Of a stretch of DNA of 64,000 bases, positions 28,496 to 36,214 are shown one piece after another (positions within the stretch are counted from its first letter, which is position 1; the number at the start of each line of letters is the position of its first letter). A model generated the notes under the pieces. That model had not been told where the DNA came from and made no database searches. It saw nothing but the letters and a program-made list of their open reading frames with translations. Origin of the DNA: Bacteroides cellulosilyticus (GTDB taxonomy: Bacteria > Bacteroidota > Bacteroidia > Bacteroidales > Bacteroidaceae); contig NZ_CP081903.1 of the NCBI RefSeq assembly GCF_020091405.1, positions 4,278,501 to 4,342,500 of the forward strand, written 5' to 3'. The translations under genes were made by a program, and so were the position numbers.

Positions 28496-30178
28496 ATGAA
28501 CAACATTAAGAAAGTATTATCAGTATGGATGCTGGCTACGTGCGTATTGCCAGTGGCAGCACAGTATCCTGTCATTCCCGACTCGGTGAAAGCGAGAGCA
28601 GCAAAACAAGAAGCGGAGTTTGACCGGAAATCGGATGCGGCATGGAAGAAAGCCCTGCCGGTTGTTATGGAGGAAGCACAAAAAGGACGTCCTTATAAAC
28701 CGTGGGCTTCCAAACCGGAAGATTTGATGAAAAGTAACATTCCGGCTTTTCCCGGTGCGGAAGGTGGAGGTATGTATACTCCCGGTGGGCGTGGTGGTAA
28801 AGTGATCGTGGTCACTTCTTTGGAAGACTCAGGACCCGGAACTTTGCGTGAGGCTTGTGAAACGGGAGGTGCTCGTGTCATTGTGTTTAATGTTTCCGGA
28901 GTTATCCGTTTGAAAGCACCTATCAGCCTGCGTGCTCCTTATGTTACAATTGCCGGACAGACCGCTCCGGGAGATGGTATCTGTGTTACCGGACATTCTT
29001 TTCTGATTGATACGCATGATGTTGTGATCAGGCACATGCGCTTCCGCCGTGGAGCGCAGGACGTAGCTTTCCGTGACGATGCGTTGGGAGGAAATGCCGT
29101 AGGGAATATCATTATAGACCACTGCTCGGCCAGTTGGGGATTGGATGAGAATATGTCTATCTACCGACATGTATATAACCGGGGAGCGGATGGACATGGG
29201 CTGAAATTGCCGACTGTAAATATCACGATTCAGAATTCAATATTTTCGGAAGCATTGGATGCCTACAATCATGCTTTCGGAGCTACAATCGGTGGTCATA
29301 ACAGCATGTTCTGCCGGAATCTTTTTGCCTCAAATATCAGTCGTAACAGCTCGGTAGGTATGGACGGAGACTTTAACTTTGTCAATAATGTTGTTTTCAA
29401 CTGGTGGAATCGCTCCATTGACGGTGGTGATAATAAGAGTTTCTATAACATTATAAATAACTATTTCAAACCCGGACCTATCACTCCGTTGGATAAGCCG
29501 ATTTCTTATCGTATTCTGAAGCCGGAGGCCGGACGTGACAAAAGTCAGCCGACGTCCTTTGGTAAGGCTTATGTAAATGGAAATATCGTCCATGGAAATG
29601 CAAAGGTTACAAAAGACAACTGGGATGGTGGTGTACAACTAGCCAATGAAGTGGATGCCGGAAAATTTATTCCGCAGATCAGGGTGGACGAACCTTTCAA
29701 AACATCTCCTGTAACCATTATGGATACTCAAAAGGCTTATAATTTCGTGTTAAGTAATGTGGGAGCGACTTTTCCGAAGCGGGATGCTGTTGATACGAGA
29801 GTCATCAAAACAGTGAAGACAGGAAAAGCCATCTATGTGAAAGACGCTCCGGAATTCATTTCTCCTTATGTGAAAAGACGTTTGCCTGCGGACTCCTATA
29901 AACAAGGCATCATTACGGATATCCGTCAGGTGGGTGGACTGCCCGAGTACAAAGGAGAATCTTATGTGGACTCCGATGGTGACGGTATGCCGGATGCGTG
30001 GGAGCTAGCTAATGGACTGAATCCGAATGATCCGAGTGATGCTGTGAAGGATTGCAATGGAGATGGTTACACTAATATTGAGAAATACATCAACGGTATG
30101 GATACGAAGATGAAAGTGGACTGGACGGATTTGAAGAACAACTACGATACATTATCCAAACGGAAAAGTTTGCTATAA
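28496..30178 (+). CDS. PL1 family pectate lyase-like enzyme with Ca-binding tail (copy 1)
   Basis: About 560 residues from the ATG at 28496, giving a signal peptide ending VAAQ. A longer frame to 28412 overlaps the promoter motif and lacks a signal. The parallel beta-helix lyase core is clear: FPGAEGGGMYTPGGRGG, then VTIAGQTAPGDG, then IIIDHCSASWGLDEN, the PL1 block equivalent to vWIDHC. The C-terminus carries a thrombospondin-type-3/dockerin-like calcium repeat (DSDGDGMPDAWE and DCNGDGYTNIEKY). It should cleave homogalacturonan-type backbone by beta-elimination. A second homologue lies at 50092 with the same tail. It forms an operon with the DUF6298-type gene 30 bases downstream. Confidence 0.88.
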   Translation: MNNIKKVLSVWMLATCVLPVAAQYPVIPDSVKARAAKQEAEFDRKSDAAWKKALPVVMEEAQKGRPYKPWASKPEDLMKSNIPAFPGAEGGGMYTPGGRGGKVIVVTSLEDSGPGTLREACETGGARVIVFNVSGVIRLKAPISLRAPYVTIAGQTAPGDGICVTGHSFLIDTHDVVIRHMRFRRGAQDVAFRDDALGGNAVGNIIIDHCSASWGLDENMSIYRHVYNRGADGHGLKLPTVNITIQNSIFSEALDAYNHAFGATIGGHNSMFCRNLFASNISRNSSVGMDGDFNFVNNVVFNWWNRSIDGGDNKSFYNIINNYFKPGPITPLDKPISYRILKPEAGRDKSQPTSFGKAYVNGNIVHGNAKVTKDNWDGGVQLANEVDAGKFIPQIRVDEPFKTSPVTIMDTQKAYNFVLSNVGATFPKRDAVDTRVIKTVKTGKAIYVKDAPEFISPYVKRRLPADSYKQGIITDIRQVGGLPEYKGESYVDSDGDGMPDAWELANGLNPNDPSDAVKDCNGDGYTNIEKYINGMDTKMKVDWTDLKNNYDTLSKRKSLL

Positions 30179-30208
30179 AAGTATGTGTTGAAAATAAAGT
30201 TTATTGTA

Positions 30209-33200
30209 ATGAATATGCAATTGAGAACAATCCTTCTGGGATTATTGAGTATAGGGGTTGTGCAGGGATATGCGCAAACCTTTGCTTTACAGGTTAAGAA
30301 TGAAGGAATTACTTACCTGAATGATGAACGGGGAAACCGGATACTCGATTTCTCCTATTGCGGCTACCATGCTTCCGGGCAGGATATTCCTTCTGTGGAC
30401 AATGCAGTGTTTGTACCCTGGAAGGCGGGTGATAATACTGCGCGAATCCAGCGTGCCATTGACTATGTAGCGTCATTGACTCCCAATGCTTCTGGTTTCC
30501 GTGGAGCCGTATTACTGGATCGTGGAGAATTCAGCTTATCCGGGGAACTTCGTATTTCCGCGTCCGGCATTGTTCTGCGTGGTATGGATAGAGAAAAAAC
30601 TATTCTGCTAAAGAAAGGTGTAGATAGAGGAGCACTTATATATATAGAAGGAACGGACAATCTGAGGGCAAAAGATACCTTGCAGGTTCTTTCAGCTTAT
30701 GTTCCTGTGAATGCAAGAACATTACAGGTTGCTTCGGGCACTTCTTTAAAGAAAGGAGACCGAGTGATGGTGAATCGCCCTTCCGGCAAAGAGTGGATTA
30801 CCTCCTTAGGGTGTGATATTTTTGGAGGCGGTATTAGTGCTTTAGGATGGAAGCCGGGTGATATGGACCTGACATGGGATCGGACAATCAGCGAAGTAAA
30901 CGGTAATCAGATTACTCTGGATGCACCATTGACGGTGGCATTGGATGCTCAATATGGGGCTTCTTCTCTCATTCTTTATCAATGGAACGGTCGCATTCAG
31001 GAGTGTGGAATTGAAAATATGACATTGGTTTCCGATTATGACAGGCGTTATTCTAAAGATGAAGACCATTGCTGGACAGGTATTTCTATCGGAGAGGCGG
31101 AGAACTGTTGGGTGAGACAAGTGAGTTTCAGACATTTTTCAGGTAGTGCGGTTATTGTCCAGCGTACCGGATCAAGAATTACGGTTGAGGACTGTATTTC
31201 CCGGGAACCGATATCTGAAATAGGAGGAATGCGCCGTTGTACTTTCCATACATTGGGACAGCAGACTTTATTTCAGCGTTGTTATTCTGAGCAGGGCATT
31301 CACGACTTTGCTGCCGGATATTGTGCTGCCGGACCCAATGCCTTTGTGCAATGCGATTCGTATGAATCATTGGGATTCAGCGGATCTATTGATTCCTGGG
31401 CGTGCGGATTGCTGTTTGATGTGGTTAATATCGATGGTCATAATCTTACATTTAAGAATCTGGGACAAGATAAGAATGGAGCAGGTTGGAATACAGCGAA
31501 TAGTTTATTCTGGCAATGTACAGCCGCTGAGATAGAGTGTTATACTCCGGCAAAAGATGCGAAAAACCGCGCGTATGGGTGTTGGGCACAATTCTCCGGC
31601 GACGGTGAATGGGCGGAATCCAATAATCATGTGCAACCTCGTAGCATCTTTTATGCCCAGTTGGAAGCGCGTTTGCAGAAGAAATGTGCTGAGCGTGCCC
31701 GTATTCTGCCCAGAAATACAAGTGCAACGAGCAGTCCTACTGTAGAAGTGGCAATGGAACTTGCCAAAGAAGCTTATGAGCCACGTCTGACATTGGAACA
31801 TTGGATTGAGGAGAGGGAATTTGCTCCTTCGGTGTCAGTTGTCGGCTTGAAATCTATTGAGGATATTAAAGAGAAAAAGACAATTCAGGGCGAAACGCGA
31901 GACCTACCGGAAATGGTTATTGCAAATGGGCGTGTTCAAATGGATGGGGTCTTGTTGGTGGGAAAAAGCCGCACTACTCCTTGGTGGAATGGTAAGCTCA
32001 GAACCAACTATTTGAAGAAGGCAAGTCCGGCAATTACCCGCTTTGTCCCCGGGCGTGAGGGGTTGGGACTGACAGACCGTATAGATTCAGTCGTTAACTT
32101 TATGAAGCGGAATCATATACTCGTATTTGACCAGAATTACGGACTTTGGTATGATCGTCGCCGGGATGACCATGAACGTATCCGTCGGCGCGATGGAGAT
32201 GTATGGGGCCCCTTTTATGAACAACCTTTCGGACGTAGCGGTCAAGGTATTGCCTGGGAAGGATTGAGTAAATATGATCTGAATCGTCCCAATGCATGGT
32301 ATTGGGCACGTCTGAAAGAGTTTGCGGAAAAGGGAAGTAAAGAAGGATTGCTCTTGTTCCATGAGAACTATTTTCAGCATAATATTTTGGAAGCCGGTGC
32401 ACATTGGGTGGACTGTCCTTGGAGAAGCAGTAATAATATTAATGAAACGGACTTCCCGGAACCTGTTCCGTTTGCAGGCGATAAACGCATTTTTGTTGCG
32501 GATATGTTTTATGATATCAATCATCCTGTGCGACGTGAGCTGCATAGACGATACATTCGTCAGTGCCTGGACAACTTTGCCGATAATCCTAATGTGATTC
32601 AGTTGACCAGTGCAGAGTTTACCGGTCCTTTACATTTTGTACAGTTCTGGCTGGATGTAATAGCAGAATGGAAGGTGGAAACCGGTAAGAAGGCCAAAGT
32701 AGCATTAAGTACAACGAAAGATGTGCAGGACGCTGTTCTTGCTGATCCGAAACGTGCAGCTGTAGTAGATATTATTGATATTCGATATTGGCATTATAAA
32801 ACGGATGGCATTTTTGCTCCGGAAGGGGGAAAGAATATGGCTCCCCGCCAGCACATGCGCAAAATGAAGGTAGGAAAGGTGACCTTTGATGAAGCATATA
32901 AAGCTGTGAGTGAGTATCGCCGGAAGTTTCCGGATAAGGCGGTTACTTTCTATGCACAAAATTATCCGGCTATGGGATGGGCAGTATTCATGGCGGGAGG
33001 CTCATGTCCGGTGATACCCTGCACTGACAAAGATTTCCTAAGAGATGCTGCAATGATGGAGGTAGAAGAAACAGACACTGATGACTATAGGAAAATGGTA
33101 AAATCTGGTATCGGAAGTATCATTTATTCCAAGTCCGGAACAGAAATTCCTATTCGATTGTCGTCTGGAAAGTATGTGTTAAAGTACATTCACCCAGGTA

Positions 33201-33304
33201 CAGGAAGAGTGGATGTGATATATAAATCTTTGAAAATTAACGAAATATACCGTTTGAAGACTCTGGAAAAAGGAGAAGGAATTTATTGGTTCCACAAACT
33301 GTAA
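30209..33304 (+). CDS. Large secreted protein, beta-helix plus DUF6298-like C-terminal region
   Basis: A roughly 1030-residue protein with a signal peptide ending GYAQ (the ATG at 30215 is equally possible; the reading to 30185 uses GTG). The first 400-450 residues look like a right-handed beta-helix of the pectate-lyase superfold (AIDYVASL, LDRGEFSLSGELRI, SYCGYHASGQDIP). After a linker near residue 540, a second domain with conserved tryptophans (LWYDRRRDDHERIRR, LHRRYIRQCLDNF) looks like a TIM-barrel hydrolase and matches what I recall as DUF6298. It is probably a bifunctional pectin enzyme; no activity can be assigned. A hairpin terminator follows at once. Confidence 0.65.
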   Translation: MNMQLRTILLGLLSIGVVQGYAQTFALQVKNEGITYLNDERGNRILDFSYCGYHASGQDIPSVDNAVFVPWKAGDNTARIQRAIDYVASLTPNASGFRGAVLLDRGEFSLSGELRISASGIVLRGMDREKTILLKKGVDRGALIYIEGTDNLRAKDTLQVLSAYVPVNARTLQVASGTSLKKGDRVMVNRPSGKEWITSLGCDIFGGGISALGWKPGDMDLTWDRTISEVNGNQITLDAPLTVALDAQYGASSLILYQWNGRIQECGIENMTLVSDYDRRYSKDEDHCWTGISIGEAENCWVRQVSFRHFSGSAVIVQRTGSRITVEDCISREPISEIGGMRRCTFHTLGQQTLFQRCYSEQGIHDFAAGYCAAGPNAFVQCDSYESLGFSGSIDSWACGLLFDVVNIDGHNLTFKNLGQDKNGAGWNTANSLFWQCTAAEIECYTPAKDAKNRAYGCWAQFSGDGEWAESNNHVQPRSIFYAQLEARLQKKCAERARILPRNTSATSSPTVEVAMELAKEAYEPRLTLEHWIEEREFAPSVSVVGLKSIEDIKEKKTIQGETRDLPEMVIANGRVQMDGVLLVGKSRTTPWWNGKLRTNYLKKASPAITRFVPGREGLGLTDRIDSVVNFMKRNHILVFDQNYGLWYDRRRDDHERIRRRDGDVWGPFYEQPFGRSGQGIAWEGLSKYDLNRPNAWYWARLKEFAEKGSKEGLLLFHENYFQHNILEAGAHWVDCPWRSSNNINETDFPEPVPFAGDKRIFVADMFYDINHPVRRELHRRYIRQCLDNFADNPNVIQLTSAEFTGPLHFVQFWLDVIAEWKVETGKKAKVALSTTKDVQDAVLADPKRAAVVDIIDIRYWHYKTDGIFAPEGGKNMAPRQHMRKMKVGKVTFDEAYKAVSEYRRKFPDKAVTFYAQNYPAMGWAVFMAGGSCPVIPCTDKDFLRDAAMMEVEETDTDDYRKMVKSGIGSIIYSKSGTEIPIRLSSGKYVLKYIHPGTGRVDVIYKSLKINEIYRLKTLEKGEGIYWFHKL

Positions 33305-33308
33305 AATG

Positions 33309-33343
33309 AAAGGTCCCGTTGAAGCCAATTCGATGGGATCTTT
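33309..33343 (+). terminator. Terminator after the PL1/DUF6298-type operon
   Basis: A 15-bp stem including three G-U pairs (33309-33323 with 33329-33343) around a 5-base loop, with T-rich sequence after it, 5 bases past the stop. Confidence 0.7.
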
Positions 33344-33444
33344 CTCTTTATAGGTAATATCTAATAAAAAAGTGTTATAAAACATAGTACTTGTTTTTTC
33401 AATCTCCATATCAGATTTTACCTAAAGATTAAGTCGATACCGCA

Positions 33445-33452
33445 TAGCTTTG
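33445..33452 (+). promoter_or_regulatory. Bacteroides -7 element for the ECF sigma gene
   Basis: TAGCTTTG matches TAnnTTTG, 27 bases before the sigma factor ATG. No TGAKTAC-N16-CGTC copy lies in this gap, so the sigma gene seems not to be directly autoactivated. Confidence 0.6.
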
Positions 33453-33479
33453 CAACATCAAATCAATCGAATTAATGCT

Positions 33480-34031
33480 ATGATGGAACAGACTAATAAT
33501 TCAACCGAAACTTTACTCGCCTCTTTTCAAGCGGGCAATATGGCAGCTTTCTCTGAGCTGTACGATTTGCACATTAATATTCTTTTTAATTATGGGTTGA
33601 AGTTGACTATTGATAAAGAGTTGCTGAAAGATTGCATCCACGATATTTTTGTGAAGCTTTATGTGAAGAAGGACGAACTGGGTGTTATTGACAATCTGAA
33701 GTCCTACTTGTTCATTTCATTAAAGAATAAACTCTGTGATGAGCTTCGCAAACGCATGTATATGTCCGACACGGCTGTCGAAGAGATAAATGTGGGCTCA
33801 TCTACGGATGTGGAAGACGATTATATGGAGGAAGAGAAAACCCGGAACAACCTCTTGCTGGTCAATAACCTTATGGACCAGTTATCTCCCCGGCAGCGTG
33901 AGGCGCTTACCTTATACTATATAGAAGAAAAAAAATACGAAGATATTTGCGAGATTATGGATATGAATTATCAGTCTGTACGCAATTTGATGCATCGGGG
34001 ACTGACAAAACTACGTGCTTTGGTAGGGTAA
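33480..34031 (+). CDS. ECF-type RNA polymerase sigma factor (FecI-like)
   Basis: About 183 residues from the ATG at 33480 (the longer frame to 33450 runs back across the -7 element). Region 2 is seen as FSELYDLHINILFNYGL followed by LKDCIHDIFVKLY and KSYLFISLKNKLCDELRK. Region 4 is LSPRQREALTLYYIEEKKYEDI, then NYQSVRNLMHRGLTKLR. There is no 1.1 or 3 region, so this is an ECF sigma. It would direct RNA polymerase to an alternative promoter; the best candidate is the TGAKTAC-N16-CGTC motif found nine times in this locus. Its usual full-length membrane FecR partner is missing. A 77-residue FecR-like gene follows. Confidence 0.92.
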   Translation: MMEQTNNSTETLLASFQAGNMAAFSELYDLHINILFNYGLKLTIDKELLKDCIHDIFVKLYVKKDELGVIDNLKSYLFISLKNKLCDELRKRMYMSDTAVEEINVGSSTDVEDDYMEEEKTRNNLLLVNNLMDQLSPRQREALTLYYIEEKKYEDICEIMDMNYQSVRNLMHRGLTKLRALVG

Positions 34032-34078
34032 TAGGATTGCAGGAAAACTGTTAATATAGGCAAAAGAGGGTAGGGATT

Positions 34079-34104
34079 GAGTACACGTTCGGGATAATAG
34101 CGTC
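34079..34104 (+). promoter_or_regulatory. ECF-type promoter motif of the FecR-like mini gene
   Basis: TGAGTACA and CGTC with a 16-base spacer, in the 107-base gap between the sigma factor stop and the FecR-like ATG (34 bases upstream of it). It places the putative anti-sigma in the same regulon as the pectin enzymes. Confidence 0.75.
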
Positions 34105-34138
34105 CTATTTATGTAAATGCTTAAAAAAAGACATAGGT

Positions 34139-34372
34139 ATGAGCGCTAAGGTAAAGTTTTTTTTAATGGATGAAGATTTCATAGATTATGTTCTGGGTGT
34201 GGCTCCGGAATTGGCTTCTCAATGGGAAGCTTATTTCAGAGTACACCCGGAGGACATAATCGATGCGGAGGAGGCGAAAGCAGTATTATTGGCTCCTGCC
34301 GATGTGGATTGCGGTTTCTTGAAAAGTGAATGTGCAATGTTGAAAGATAGGATTATTAGCAGTATATTTTGA
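34139..34372 (+). CDS. Stand-alone FecR N-terminal-like protein, putative mini anti-sigma factor
   Basis: A 77-residue acidic protein with no signal or membrane segment. MDEDFIDYVLGVAPELASQW followed by EAYFRVHPE and AEEAKAVL resembles the sigma-binding N-terminal domain of Bacteroidetes FecR anti-sigma factors, which normally continue through a membrane helix into a 200-residue periplasmic domain. Here the protein stops after the first domain (LKDRIISSIF). It may be a soluble inhibitor that holds the sigma factor regardless of outside signals, or a leftover of a longer gene; the intact promoter motif and reading frame favour function. It follows the sigma gene by 107 bases with its own promoter. 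Confidence 0.6.
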   Translation: MSAKVKFFLMDEDFIDYVLGVAPELASQWEAYFRVHPEDIIDAEEAKAVLLAPADVDCGFLKSECAMLKDRIISSIF

Positions 34373-34393
34373 CGCTTATTGGAATAAATTGGG

Positions 34394-34401
34394 TACATTT
34401 G
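34394..34401 (+). promoter_or_regulatory. Bacteroides -7 element for the DUF6078 gene
   Basis: TACATTTG matches TAnnTTTG, 36 bases before the DUF6078 ATG. Confidence 0.5.
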
Positions 34402-34437
34402 CATGAAATTGCAATGTCCAATTAATTTCAGATCATT

Positions 34438-34890
34438 ATGATATTAAAACAAGATATCCCTCATGGCTATGCCTATTGTTTTGCAGGTAAAGACTGCTGT
34501 CCCAAGGCGAACAGTTGCCTGAGAGCCATAGCGGCGAAGTTGCTCACAGAGAGCGAAGAACCGCAACCTCAAACCGTAAATACGGTGAATGCTATTTATG
34601 TTGAGCAATTATCCGACCTGTCTGCCTGTTCCCTTTACCGTTCGAGCGAGCCGCTCCGCTATGCCAAGGGGATGACTCATCTTTTTGACGATTTTCCTCT
34701 GAAAGAAGCTCCCTCCATTCGCTTCAGAGTCGTCAACTGTTTTTCGTGCGAACGTTACTTCTATCATTGTCGTAAGGGAGACCGGTTGATTTCGCCGGAA
34801 GAACAGCGGAAGATAGCCAATGTATTTCGTGCCTCCGGTCTTGGTATTGCTCCCAAATTCGATGGGTTTGAATATGTGATTGCATGGTGA
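34438..34890 (+). CDS. DUF6078-type cysteine-rich protein
   Basis: A 150-residue soluble protein with eight or so cysteines clustered in two places: near the start (CFAGKDCCPKANSCLR) and near the middle (NCFSCERYFYHC). The pattern suggests a metal or Fe-S site. It resembles a Bacteroides family I recall as DUF6078, of unknown function. It has its own housekeeping-like promoter and is probably not part of the pectin regulon. Another small Bacteroides protein of this kind is typical of variable regions, in keeping with the broken KilA-N gene and repeat array that follow. Confidence 0.6.
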   Translation: MILKQDIPHGYAYCFAGKDCCPKANSCLRAIAAKLLTESEEPQPQTVNTVNAIYVEQLSDLSACSLYRSSEPLRYAKGMTHLFDDFPLKEAPSIRFRVVNCFSCERYFYHCRKGDRLISPEEQRKIANVFRASGLGIAPKFDGFEYVIAW

Positions 34891-35252
34891 TTCCTATATT
34901 CTCTCTCAATATAGTTTTTTTAAAAGTTGTCAGCACTTCAGCACTGATAACTCTTAAACCCTTTGTCAGTCGGGGTTTGACGGCAGTGTTGACAAGGTGT
35001 TGGTAAGTGACGACAAGCGTTTTGTCAGCACTGAATTTTAAGCTATTTTCCAGCGTATATTATTATGAATCAAATAAATACTTCGTTTTTGCATGTATGG
35101 AATCTTTTCTCTTAATATGTGCATAAAAGAGCTTTCAAGTGGGTAGTTCTCGGTGCGGACACCCACATCCCCACTATATATTAATTAAAGGGATTAGAGT
35201 CGATAATCAATGTACTACTGTTCTGTTTCCCTACATCCATGTCACTGAATTA
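34891..35252 (+). other. Gene-free stretch with short repeats
   Basis: No gene is supported here. The first 130 bases contain several copies of GTCAGCACT or close variants in both directions and a short hairpin built on AAACCC/GGGTTT near 34957-34982. Farther on, GTGGGT (35139-35144) pairs with ACCCAC (35161-35166). It looks like debris of mobile sequence. Confidence 0.5.
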
Positions 35253-35417
35253 CTGCAAAAGGGAAACAGTCTTACTGCAAGGCGTGTGCAGTTTCGCTGC
35301 AAGGCATGTACAGTGTTACTGTAAAGCATGTGCAGTGCTGCTGTAAAGCATATGCAGTATCACTGCAAGATATGTGCAGTATCATTGCAAGGTATGTGCA
35401 GCAACGTTGCAACACAG
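35253..35417 (+). repeat. 22-bp tandem array, seven units plus a partial
   Basis: Units begin every 22 bases from 35253 (the first is degenerate; clear units start at 35275, 35297, 35319, 35341, 35363 and 35385). The consensus is near CTGCAAGGCATGTGCAGT plus four variable bases. Each unit contains a small dyad, CTGCA-N7-TGCAG, like a binding site for a dimeric protein. Units are contiguous with no constant spacer, so this is not a CRISPR array. Confidence 0.85.
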
Positions 35418-35499
35418 TTATAGCATTACGTGTTAAGAGTAAGAGCATCGATTTTCCGCATTAGGATTACAAAATCTATATTCTTTCGTCTTATTTTTA

Positions 35500-35883
35500 G
35501 ACAATGAGAATGACTATATCAGTCTGACAGATATAGCAAAATACAAAAGCGATGATCCGACTGCGGTTATCGAGAACTGGCTGCGTAACCGAAACACAAT
35601 AGAATATCTTGGTATTTGCGAGAGTTTATACAACCCGAATTTTAAACCCCTCGAATTCGAGGGGTTTAAAAAGGAAGCCGGGCTAAACACCTTTACCTTG
35701 TCGCCAACAAAATGGATAAGTACGACAAACGCAATAGGAAATGAAGGTCAAGCAAAAGATCTGCGGATGTTTCCGCACGGAGCAGGGGGGGCTGACCACT
35801 TTATGAATATTCACTCTGTCGTTGAAACCGCTAAGAAAAACGGAAATTCTAAATATAATGCCATTCTTGCTATTCTTGGATAG
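35500..35883 (+). pseudogene. Broken KilA-N domain gene fused to an unrelated tail
   Basis: The frame reads DNENDYISLTDIAKYKSDD, then ENWLRNRNTIEYLGI, then KWISTTNAIG: the KilA-N DNA-binding domain of Bacteroides phage/island proteins. The expected start (about 15 residues further upstream) is absent; the frame opens at a stop near 35440 with no ATG. After TTNAIG (about 35740) the sequence departs from the family and becomes GAGGADHFMNIHSVVETAKK, which looks like a transposase C-terminus, ending at a stop. Both ends are therefore remnants joined by recombination. An inverted repeat (AACCCCTCGAATTCGAGGGGTT, split around 35655) lies inside the frame. Confidence 0.6.
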
Positions 35884-36044
35884 TGAGACTTAGCATTATG
35901 CATACTTTTGATACTTGAGTAGTTACCTATTTTGAATGACGTGATATTAATAAATTGTAATCAGCTTATGCGATCTTTTTTTTAATTAATCTTGTATTTG
36001 AAATTATTAAAAAGAACTCAGTCCTTTTTTATAGAAGAACTGAT

Positions 36045-36070
36045 GATTACAGAAGATAATTTTTTTCGTC
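36045..36070 (+). promoter_or_regulatory. ECF-type promoter motif upstream of the isomerase-like gene
   Basis: TGATTACA and CGTC with a 16-base spacer, 144 bases before the ATG at 36215. This is the second longest leader of the nine; nothing recognisable fills it. Confidence 0.65.
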
Positions 36071-36214
36071 TTGTTATTAAGTTTAAGATAAACTTGACTC
36101 TCGTTAGAAGAGTATTCCTTTTGTTCTTTTTTAGGGGCAGGGATAATGATATTGTTTTCTCGCAAAAACTGAATAGTATTATAAATGGGAAGAATTTTGA
36201 ATTTAATTAATAGT

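Noticed and set aside
35253..35417. Possible CRISPR array
   Set aside because: Units are contiguous 22-bp repeats with no unique spacers and no cas genes nearby; the same holds for the arrays at 15787, 43967 and 56973.
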